NCBI GenBank assembly: GCA_946405625.1 | Contig: CAMJHQ010000008.1 | Location: 1-64,000 of the forward strand | Source: an uncultured Lachnospiraceae bacterium | GTDB taxonomy: Bacteria; Bacillota; Clostridia; Lachnospirales; Lachnospiraceae | DNA length: 64,000 bases | Direction: 5' to 3' | In this document: piece by piece, positions 18,758 through 25,424 of the stretch | Position numbering within the stretch: position 1 is the stretch's first letter | Layout: every line of letters starts with the position of its first letter | The notes under the pieces: generated by a model | Seen by the model: only the letters and a program-made list of their open reading frames with translations | The model's database searches: none | What the model was told of the DNA's origin: nothing | Translations under genes and position numbers: made by a program

Positions 18758-19686
18758 TCCTTACCTGTAATTTCTAGGAATACATCATTGAGTGTAGGAA
18801 GCTCTGAATATATTCTGTCATAATCAAGATTGTTTTCTGCGAAATAATCTATGACATGTGTTATGTTGTGCTTGCCGCCGCTGCACTTAAGTGTGAGCTT
18901 TCCGTTCTGATAATTCACATCATAGATATGATTAAGCTTTCCGACTGCTTCTATATGTTCCTTAGCAAGCTTCTTAACGTCTACGATTACATTTTCCGTA
19001 TTCTTGATCTTACGTTTAAGTTCTTCCGCCGTTCCCGAAGCAACCTCTTTACCTTTATCCATTATGAGGATTCTCGAACAGATCTGCTCAACCTCTTCCA
19101 TGTAATGTGATGTGTATATGATTGTCGCTCCTTTTTCATTCAGCTGCGTAATACCCTCAAGTATCTTGTTACGTGACTGAGGATCAACCGCAACCGTTGG
19201 CTCATCAAGAATTATCAGCTCCGGCTTATGTGCAATTCCACAGGCGATATTCAGTCTTCGTAGAAGACCACCCGACAGCTTACTCGGGAAGAATTTCCTG
19301 AAGTCCCCGATATCTACAAACTCTATAGCCTCTTCAACATATTTCTGTCTGGTTGCCTTGTCCGGAATATATAATCCACAGAAATAATCTATGTTTTCCT
19401 GAACCGTCAACTCCTCAAATACCGCAACATTCTGACATACGACACCTATTTTTCTTTTCAGATTATTCTTGTTAGGTCCCATCTTCTCTCCGAAGACTTC
19501 AACGTTCCCTTTATCAAAGGAGAGCAGCGACAGTATGCAGTTGATAGTAGTTGTCTTACCTGAACCGTTCGGCCCAAGCAACCCGAATACTTCACCCTCT
19601 TTAATCTCAAGACTGAAATTATCCAGTGCTATAAGCTCCTTATATCTTTTCACCAGATTATTGATCTTTACAACTGTTTCACCCAT
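18739..19686 (-). CDS. ABC-2 exporter ATP-binding protein
   Basis: 315 aa. Walker A GPNGSGKTT (about 38-46), Q-loop in VVCQNVAVF, signature KLSGGLLRRLNIA (a variant of LSGGQ), Walker B LIILDEP and the switch His in YTSHYMEE. A C-terminal extension of about 90 residues follows, common in drug and lipid exporter ATPases. AGGAGG precedes the ATG. It should power the two downstream permeases on the same strand. Gene-poor repeat DNA lies on both sides, and its final codons lie inside the 66-bp repeat. Confidence 0.92.
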   Translation of the reverse strand: MGETVVKINNLVKRYKELIALDNFSLEIKEGEVFGLLGPNGSGKTTTINCILSLLSFDKGNVEVFGEKMGPNKNNLKRKIGVVCQNVAVFEELTVQENIDYFCGLYIPDKATRQKYVEEAIEFVDIGDFRKFFPSKLSGGLLRRLNIACGIAHKPELIILDEPTVAVDPQSRNKILEGITQLNEKGATIIYTSHYMEEVEQICSRILIMDKGKEVASGTAEELKRKIKNTENVIVDVKKLAKEHIEAVGKLNHIYDVNYQNGKLTLKCSGGKHNITHVIDYFAENNLDYDRIYSELPTLNDVFLEITGKELRDSE

Positions 19687-19742
19687 CGACAGACCTCCTG
19701 TTTATATTCTTTCTTACTTATGATTTGTTTATGGCTTTGTTT

Positions 19743-19990
19743 ATGCTCGTCTATGTAGATGCTTGCTTTGGCTTTGCTATTTCTCATCTATGAAGATGCT
19801 TGCTTTTGCTTTGCTATTTCTCATCTATGCAGATGCTTGCTTTTGCTTTGCTATTTCTCATCTATGCAGATGCTTGCTTTGACTTTGTTTTCTCATCTAT
19901 GAAGATACTTGCTTTTGCTTTGCTATTTCTCCTCTATGCAGATACTTGCTTCCTGATACTTCTTTGTAGCTACTTGCTTCATGATTTATC
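19743..19990. repeat. 37-bp tandem repeat array
   Basis: Units with GATGCTTGCTTTTGCTTTGC then TATTTCTCATCTATGCA start at 19758, 19795, 19832, 19869, 19904 and 19941 (period 37, one of 35), and decay toward 19990. The array ends about 55 bp before the ATPase start, so it would lie in that gene's 5' untranslated region. Apparent reading frames here are products of the repeat. Confidence 0.85.
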
Positions 19991-20123
19991 TATGCAGTTG
20001 TTTGCTTTGGCTACAGGAAGATGCTTATCCGAAACTCTCAAACAATCAATCTATCAGTTAGCATTCTCTTTGATGATTTGATTCTATCAATTAACGGTTT
20101 TTTCTTGTAGTGATGAATGTAAG

Positions 20124-20139
20124 ATGTCATATATGACAT
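20124..20139. promoter_or_regulatory. Perfect palindrome, likely response-regulator operator
   Basis: ATGTCATATATGACAT is a perfect 16-bp palindrome. A third half-site, TGTCATTT, follows at 20141, giving three TGTCA/TGACA half-sites in a row. TGTCAT-type dyads are typical for NarL/LuxR-family regulators. It lies about 440 bp upstream of the ABC ATPase and is the best candidate site for the regulator at 15042-15680. Confidence 0.6.
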
Positions 20140-20171
20140 TTGTCATTTTGTTCATGTGCCCTATTCACATG

Positions 20172-20475
20172 CTTCCTACTAACAATTCTGCCTTTTCTTC
20201 TTTTCTGTTAGTATCGGCATTCTTTTTTCTCCTTCGAATCTCTGCTATTTACTAATTATTTCCCCTATTCTTCTTTTCTGTTAGTACCGGCATTCTTTTT
20301 TCTCCCTCGAATCTCCGCAGTTTACTAATAATTTCCCCTATTCTTCTTTTCTGTTAGTACCGGCATTCTTTTTTCTCCCTCGAATCTCCGCAATTTACTA
20401 ATTATTTCCCCTATTCTTCTTTTCTGTTAGTACCGGCAATAATTCCCGCCTCGTCAAATCCATATTATTACTAAC
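20172..20475. repeat. 73-bp tandem repeat array with TACTAA/TTAGTA hairpins
   Basis: GTTAGTACCGGCATTC recurs at 20207, 20280, 20353 and 20426; period exactly 73 bp. Each GTTAGTA is preceded by TACTAA about 30 nt earlier, so every junction can fold as a hairpin across a pyrimidine-rich loop (CCCCTATTCTTCTTTTC). No coding potential is evident. Confidence 0.85.
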
Positions 20476-20535
20476 AATTTGGTTACTTCTGGCAAATAAT
20501 TAGTAAAAAGATAAATCAAGGTAAATATTTGAGTG

Positions 20536-20950
20536 CAGCTAACCATTCTGCGGTATCCTGAAGATTGGTTAGCCATTCTAAAGATTTAATGCCCTAATTA
20601 TTTCAGCTTCAGCTAACCATTCTGCGGTATCCTGAAGATTGGTTAGTCATTCTGATGATTTAATGCCCTAATTATTCCGGCTTCAGCTAACCATTCTGCG
20701 GTATCCTAGCGAGTGGTTAGCCATTCTGATGATTTAATGCCCTAATTATTCCGGCTTCAGCTAACCATTCTGCGGTATCCTAGCGAGTGGTTAGCCATTC
20801 TGATGATTTAACGCCCTAATTATTCCGGTTTCAGCTAACCATTCTGCAGTATTGGGGAGAGTGGTTAGCTTGGCTGAAGATTTGATGTTTAAATTTTGCT
20901 GTTTTGGGCTAACCGGATAATAGTATTTAATGAGCTGGTTAGCCCAGCTT
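20536..20950. repeat. 74-bp tandem repeat array with GCTAACCA/TGGTTAGC hairpins
   Basis: Six units start at 20536, 20610, 20684, 20758, 20832 and 20906; period exactly 74 bp. Each has GCTAACCATTCT paired with AGAGTGGTTAGC or AGATTGGTTAGC across a 12-16 nt loop. The degenerate sixth unit changes both arms together (GGGCTAACC / GGTTAGCCC), so the hairpin is kept while the sequence drifts. Confidence 0.87.
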
Positions 20951-21031
20951 CATAATCAGAGCCTGCTTCATTATTTATCAGCTCTCTGCTTCATAATCCA
21001 TCAGAACTCTGCTTCATAATCCATCGGACTA
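20946..21031. repeat. 23-bp short tandem repeat
   Basis: CTGCTTCATAATCCATCAGAA-type units at 20963, 20986 and 21009 with a partial unit at 20946. It closes the repeat-filled region upstream of the ABC ATPase. Confidence 0.75.
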
Positions 21032-21053
21032 GTTTGCTTTTCGCCAACTCAAG

Positions 21054-21090
21054 AACAAAAAAGCCGATGATATTTAAATACCATCGGCTT
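21054..21090 (-). terminator. Rho-independent terminator
   Basis: AAGCCGATGGTATTT / AAATATCATCGGCTT with one mismatch near the loop, followed by TTTTTT on the minus strand. It ends transcription of the acyl-activating enzyme gene and separates it from the repeat region. Confidence 0.85.
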
Positions 21091-21174
21091 GCTTATATAC
21101 CCTATTCAAATTGTAGCAATCCCAGCTTACTTTCTATAACCTCCATAGTCTTCCGGTGAAAAGCTTATGCTGCA

Positions 21175-22848
21175 TTATTGCTTATTCTTATCTCCTGCTT
21201 CCTTTGCAGCTTTAACTGCAGCTTCAGCTTTCTCGGCTTCGCCTGGGATATTGAGATATCTGACTATCTTCATTGTAGCATTCTTGATGAATTCCTTCTC
21301 ACGAAGCTTAATTCTTACAACCTGCTTATATGCCGGTCTTCCCTTGTTGACCTTAGTCTTGAGCTTTTCAAAATAAGTAGCATCTCCCAAATACTCTTCA
21401 GTTGGGAATATCTCAGCTATTATCTTTCCGCCTTCATCATAAACAAGAACTTCGTTAACCGCATCGTCTCTTGCAAAGTCCATCTCAAGCTCTTCAGGAG
21501 AAATGTTTTCTCCGTTGCTGAGGATGATAAGATTCTTCTTACGCCCTGTAAGGAATACGAAATTATCTTCATCTACGTAACCGAGATCACCTGTCATGTA
21601 CCATCTGTCCTGAAGTGCCTCATCAGTAGCCTTCGGGTTCTTGTAATAGCCCTTCATAACAAGCTCTCCACGGAATGCAAGTTCGCCTTCTTCTGTAGTC
21701 TTTGCTTCAATTCCCGGAACAAGCTGACCTACGCTTCCGTCTCTATGATAATGAGGTCTGTTAACTGCAGTAACCGGTGAACATTCAGTAGCACCATATC
21801 CGTTAAGAATTTCAATGCCCCATGTACGGAATTCCTTTACATACATAGGATCAAGTGCTGCACCACCGCAGATTATATATTCAAGATTTCCACCAAATGC
21901 CTTTAAGATTGATCCATAAGTCTTCTTTCTGACATCAACTCCTGCCTTGAGAAGAAGATTCGTAGACTTCATAAGTCCCTTAAATGCAGTAGTCTTACCC
22001 ATCTTATCAATCTCAGCCCAGATCTGTCTGTGGAAAAATTCAACAAACATCGGAACAAGGAACATAGTCTGTGGTCCGAAATCCTGCATATTCTTCTTTA
22101 CATACTTAAGACTCTTATTGATATAGATCGGATATCCGTAGTTGTAAACCATGATAACACCAACCACAAGACCAAATGCATGGTGGAACGGAAGTGCCGC
22201 AACAACACCACCCTCAGGTCTGTAAAGCATACTGGTATGAGTTATCTCAAATGCAATATTTCTGTTTGTCAGCATAACACCCTTGCTGACACCCGATGTA
22301 CCTGATGTAAAGAGAATCATTGCAGTATCATCAGGTTCAATCTCATAATCAAGATATTCTGTATGTCCTTCCTTCAGAAGCTGTCTTCCTTCTGCAAGAA
22401 TTGTTTCGAAATCTGAAAGATCGTAAATCTTTCTGGCAGCCTTCTTGCCAAGCTTTTCAACATATGCTTTAGTTGCAAATGCAGCATCCGCATCAGCCAT
22501 ACGTGCAAGCTCAACAACTTCCTTTTCCGGAAGTCCCTTGTCAATGGCAACCGCTACATTTCCACCATTAACTGTTGCAAAAAATGCGACCAGCCACTCA
22601 TATGAATTCTCTCCGGTAATAACAACATGCTTTCCGCCACGGATTTTCTTTGAATACATCCATGCACCGAATGCATCTACATCTTCTTTAACATCAAAAT
22701 AAGTCTTACGCATTTCACCTGTGCTGCATGGATAAACAAATGCGGTAAGCTGTGGCTGAAGCAGCGCTTTCTGTATAAGCATGTCTTTCAGGTTAACAAG
22801 TTCATAAACTTCTTCATACGGATAATTCTTATTCTTAATAATCGCCAT
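21175..22848 (-). CDS. AMP-dependent acyl-CoA/acyl-ACP synthetase
   Basis: 557 aa. Adenylate-forming enzyme that activates a carboxylic (probably fatty) acid through an acyl-AMP. Motifs: the ATP loop MILFTSGTSGVSKGVML (about 192-208), NGYGATECSPV, the hinge YMTGDLGYVDEDNFVFLTGR and NGENISPEELE near the C terminus, where a catalytic Lys should follow. The C-terminal tail (AEKAEAAVKAAKEAGDKNKQ) is an Ala/Lys-rich helix. GAGGGG lies about 10 nt before the ATG. A terminator is 85 bp downstream, so it is a single-gene unit. The chain length of the substrate cannot be told. Confidence 0.88.
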   Translation of the reverse strand: MAIIKNKNYPYEEVYELVNLKDMLIQKALLQPQLTAFVYPCSTGEMRKTYFDVKEDVDAFGAWMYSKKIRGGKHVVITGENSYEWLVAFFATVNGGNVAVAIDKGLPEKEVVELARMADADAAFATKAYVEKLGKKAARKIYDLSDFETILAEGRQLLKEGHTEYLDYEIEPDDTAMILFTSGTSGVSKGVMLTNRNIAFEITHTSMLYRPEGGVVAALPFHHAFGLVVGVIMVYNYGYPIYINKSLKYVKKNMQDFGPQTMFLVPMFVEFFHRQIWAEIDKMGKTTAFKGLMKSTNLLLKAGVDVRKKTYGSILKAFGGNLEYIICGGAALDPMYVKEFRTWGIEILNGYGATECSPVTAVNRPHYHRDGSVGQLVPGIEAKTTEEGELAFRGELVMKGYYKNPKATDEALQDRWYMTGDLGYVDEDNFVFLTGRKKNLIILSNGENISPEELEMDFARDDAVNEVLVYDEGGKIIAEIFPTEEYLGDATYFEKLKTKVNKGRPAYKQVVRIKLREKEFIKNATMKIVRYLNIPGEAEKAEAAVKAAKEAGDKNKQ

Positions 22849-22944
22849 TACCTACAATCCCCTCATATCATTTAGTTATTTCAAAAATTTATTTTAAATT
22901 TTTTAAGTATTACCATCGGATATTTTATCATATAAAAACGCTAA

Positions 22945-23883
22945 TCACAAACGCTTATCTCGTTTTAAGAAAATTATAAGAAATGTGATGCATCCGAAAA
23001 GCAATATCAGAATGAATGCCTTTATAGTTCTCGGTTCTATCGGACTCTTATAGGATTCCTTTGAAATGTATATAGGATACTCGGATTTATCATACTCTCT
23101 CGCCCTGGCATGATGATGGAAATCCTCATCGCTCTTCAGGAAATATTCGTAAGAAACATTCGATCCTCCAAGATCATCCCAGGTGATGTCCAGGTTATAC
23201 CATTTGTTATCGATCTTAACGACATTCCACATATGATCAAGCGTACCAAGTGTATCATCACCGGTTCCTATAACAGTTCTGGTCTTTACACCCGCACTGT
23301 TGAGGATATAGTATGCCGAAAGCGCATATCCGGAACATACCATAACTCCGTCTCTGAAGCCGTCAATATCTGTATGATTTCCCATATCCATACGAGAATC
23401 ATATTCGAAATTCTTGATCAGATAATCATGCACATTTACAACAGTCTCATAATCATTTTTACCCTTTAAACGAACGGCAAGGTCGTCAAGACTTGCAAAA
23501 TGTCTGTCCATTTCGCTCTTATTATATGGAAGCTCGATAAGAACCTTTGTTCCTCTCGAAGAAATGCTCATATGAAGTGTACTTGTATAATATGACAGAT
23601 AGCATCCGCTGTGGAACGGATCATCTTCTCTGTAATGAAGTTCATAATCCAGCATATCAAAGTCTCTGAACGCTTGAATTACTTTTGCATCATCGCTGGA
23701 ATAATATCTGTATGCATCCCTGTCATATATCTGCTCAGACAACTTATCAAAAAACTCACCCAGTGAATCAACCTTGATAGTTCCCGCAGCAGACGCTTTT
23801 CTGCCCGACAAGACAGTGAACATGATAGAAAAGATTATTATCAACCCCAATAATAATCTTTTAAATGATATTGTTTTTTTCAT
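22945..23883 (-). CDS. Exported transglutaminase-like protein with C-terminal anchor
   Basis: 312 aa. Signal-like N terminus MKKTISFKRLLLGLIIIFSIM, ending at about GRKASA. The transglutaminase-like core has Cys in VMVCSGYALSAYYI, His in LDHMWNVVKI and Asp in YNLDITWDD. A C-terminal helix (about 287-306) then KRDKRL anchors it to the membrane with the catalytic part outside. Probably a surface protease or cross-linking enzyme. A related core is in the gene at 2128-3531. It ends 96 bp before the start of the acyl-activating gene. Confidence 0.8.
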   Translation of the reverse strand: MKKTISFKRLLLGLIIIFSIMFTVLSGRKASAAGTIKVDSLGEFFDKLSEQIYDRDAYRYYSSDDAKVIQAFRDFDMLDYELHYREDDPFHSGCYLSYYTSTLHMSISSRGTKVLIELPYNKSEMDRHFASLDDLAVRLKGKNDYETVVNVHDYLIKNFEYDSRMDMGNHTDIDGFRDGVMVCSGYALSAYYILNSAGVKTRTVIGTGDDTLGTLDHMWNVVKIDNKWYNLDITWDDLGGSNVSYEYFLKSDEDFHHHARAREYDKSEYPIYISKESYKSPIEPRTIKAFILILLFGCITFLIIFLKRDKRL

Positions 23884-23918
23884 AATCCCTGTTTTCCCCT
23901 AAATACTTTTAAATGTGA

Positions 23919-23953
23919 AAAATACGCCAAAACAGAATAATCTGTTTTGGCGT
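23919..23953 (-). terminator. Terminator of the tRNA operon
   Basis: ACGCCAAAACAGA / TCTGTTTTGGCGT perfect 13-bp stem with loop TTAT, followed by ATTTTT on the minus strand. It lies 8 bp after tRNA-Cys. Confidence 0.85.
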
Positions 23954-23960
23954 TTTCGAG

Positions 23961-24031
23961 AGGCGACTAACGGATTCGAACCGATGATCAGGGAGTTGCA
24001 GTCCCACGCCTTACCACTTGGCTAAGTCGCC
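23961..24031 (-). tRNA. tRNA-Cys (GCA)
   Basis: 71 nt. Acceptor stem GGCGACT / AGTCGCC, D arm with GCCAAGTGGTAAGGC, anticodon loop CTGCAAC with GCA, T arm with GGTTCGAATCC. No CCA is encoded. Last gene of the tRNA operon. Confidence 0.95.
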
Positions 24032-24081
24032 GTATTAAAATTTTTTCGCATCCACACCATGTACTTCAACTATGGTGTTAG

Positions 24082-24153
24082 CTCCCCGAGTTGGGCTCGA
24101 ACCAACAACCCTTCGGTTAACAGCCGAATGCTCTACCATTGAGCTATCGAGGA
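24082..24153 (-). tRNA. tRNA-Asn (GTT)
   Basis: 72 nt. Acceptor TCCTCGA / TCGGGGA (one G-U pair), D arm AGCTCAATGGTAGAGC, anticodon loop CTGTTAA with GTT, T arm GGTTCGAGCC. It is intact; two truncated copies of its 5' half lie directly upstream on the same strand. Confidence 0.95.
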
Positions 24154-24229
24154 ATATTAGTTTTCGATAAACAAATCAACAGTAGCCTTAGGAACTCGCC
24201 GCAATACTCTACCATTGAGCTATCGAGGA
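24154..24229 (-). pseudogene. Truncated tRNA-Asn 5' half, copy 1
   Basis: From 24229 downward it repeats the first 26 nt of tRNA-Asn (TCCTCGATAGCTCAATGGTA and on to GAGTATT). It then departs into GCGGCGAGTTCCTAAGGCTA instead of an anticodon arm. No anticodon stem, T arm or 3' acceptor strand is present. Period to the next copy is exactly 76 bp. Confidence 0.8.
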
Positions 24230-24305
24230 ATGTTTGTTTTCAATCGACAAATCAACAGTAGCCTTAGGAACTCGCCGCAATGCTCTACCATTGAGCTATC
24301 GAGGA
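24230..24305 (-). pseudogene. Truncated tRNA-Asn 5' half, copy 2
   Basis: Tandem copy of the preceding unit, starting at 24305, with the same non-tRNA tail (GCGGCGAGTTCCTAAGGCTA). The two copies differ at only a few bases. Both lie inside the transcribed tRNA operon, between tRNA-Ser and the intact tRNA-Asn. Confidence 0.8.
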
Positions 24306-24324
24306 ATAATAATATTACTTTAAT

Positions 24325-24412
24325 CGGAGATGGAGGGATTTGAACCCTCGCGCCGGTCACCCGACCTACACCCTTAGCAGGGGCGCCTCTTCAGCCACTT
24401 GAGTACATCTCC
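24325..24412 (-). tRNA. tRNA-Ser (GCT)
   Basis: 88 nt, with the long variable arm of a class II tRNA. Acceptor GGAGATG / CATCTCC, anticodon loop CTGCTAA with GCT, variable arm GTAGGTCGGGTGACCGGC region, T arm GGGTTCAAATCCC. First gene of the tRNA operon. Confidence 0.95.
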
Positions 24413-24468
24413 TTGCTGAATAAGTTTTAATTATTCCCTTACCAACACATCCTTTTGGACGCTAGAAT

Positions 24469-24497
24469 ATAATATCAAATCGAGAAGTCAGTGTCAA
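24469..24497 (-). promoter_or_regulatory. tRNA operon promoter
   Basis: TTGACA (24492-24497), 17 bp, TATTAT (24469-24474) on the minus strand, 57 bp before tRNA-Ser. It overlaps the stop of the upstream gene. Confidence 0.8.
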
Positions 24498-25378
24498 GGG
24501 TGAAAAATATCACCCATTTGTTTCTTATAATAGGCATATACATCTTTTGACCAACCCCTTTTTGAAACTTCCATTCTACGTTCTGCTTCAGCAAGTAATT
24601 CCGAGACCTTGGCCACATTTCCAAGCTTATGATATGCCATAGCAAGATACATATGTCCGGATATATGATTATTCTTCACATGAAACTTATTATTTAATAC
24701 TTTTTCGGCATATTCCCTTGCTCGATTACCATCATTACATAACAGATAGTATATACTGTAGAATCCGTCAATTGTCATATCTACAGCAGAAATCTTCCCA
24801 TAATATTTTTCCATATACGGTTTTGAATCGGAAAAGATCATGTTTGCTCTGTTTAAATCATGCATATCGGCACATAGTTCCATCTGAACCGTGAAGTATG
24901 TTACGATACCCTGTCCTTTATCGAAAGTATCACCCACTATATTGATTATCTCATTTTTATCAATCTTCGTGATTAATTGCAAAGCTTTATCAATATTTCC
25001 GCTTATCATATATACTTCGGCACCAATAATTACAAAGTCTTTATAATATGAAAAGTCTGAGGTTCCGCCATCATATAAAGCCATTCCTTTATCAACCAGC
25101 TCAAATATCCTATCGGTAATACCATTATTGTTCATTTCCTCAACCATCTGCTTTCGAATTACAGCTATTGGCCTTTGGGATTCTCTCTTTTCAATAATTT
25201 TTAAAACAATAAATGTTACCGGAATCGATACTACGATTACACCCAGGATAATCTGCCATTTTTCAACTGACGCAAGCAAAGAACTGTCAATCATATTGAT
25301 AAATGTATTCAACAAAAACGCTATGGCAAACATAGCAACAAGAACAAAGGCATATATTATTCCGCACAACACTAACAT
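24494..25378 (-). CDS. Membrane protein with TPR-like helical repeats
   Basis: 294 aa. Two N-terminal membrane helices (about 2-28 and 44-62), then a cytosolic all-helical part. Helix pairs of tetratricopeptide type are suggested by YKDFVIIGAEVYMISGNIDKALQLI and the stretch around SGHMYLAMAYHKLGNVAKVSELLAEAERR. Such modules bind partner proteins. AAAGGGG lies before the ATG. It is followed on the same strand by the tRNA operon promoter, which overlaps its end. I do not recognise a named family. Confidence 0.65.
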   Translation of the reverse strand: MLVLCGIIYAFVLVAMFAIAFLLNTFINMIDSSLLASVEKWQIILGVIVVSIPVTFIVLKIIEKRESQRPIAVIRKQMVEEMNNNGITDRIFELVDKGMALYDGGTSDFSYYKDFVIIGAEVYMISGNIDKALQLITKIDKNEIINIVGDTFDKGQGIVTYFTVQMELCADMHDLNRANMIFSDSKPYMEKYYGKISAVDMTIDGFYSIYYLLCNDGNRAREYAEKVLNNKFHVKNNHISGHMYLAMAYHKLGNVAKVSELLAEAERRMEVSKRGWSKDVYAYYKKQMGDIFHP

Positions 25379-25424
25379 AACAAGGTCCCCTTTGGTATAA
25401 TTCTTTCATTACGATATTATACTA

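Noticed and set aside
19800-20081. 93-aa plus-strand frame with hydrophobic repeats
   Set aside because: It is the translation of the 37-bp tandem repeat; it has no ribosome site and its pattern follows the repeat unit.
18340-20950. CRISPR array
   Set aside because: The repeats are directly adjacent with no unique spacers between them, and no cas genes are present.
24154-24305. Two additional functional tRNA-Asn genes
   Set aside because: The sequence lacks anticodon stem, T arm and 3' acceptor strand.
23961-24412. Phage or element attachment site at the tRNA cluster
   Set aside because: No integrase or foreign gene block nearby, and the duplicated parts are tRNA 5' halves rather than 3' ends.
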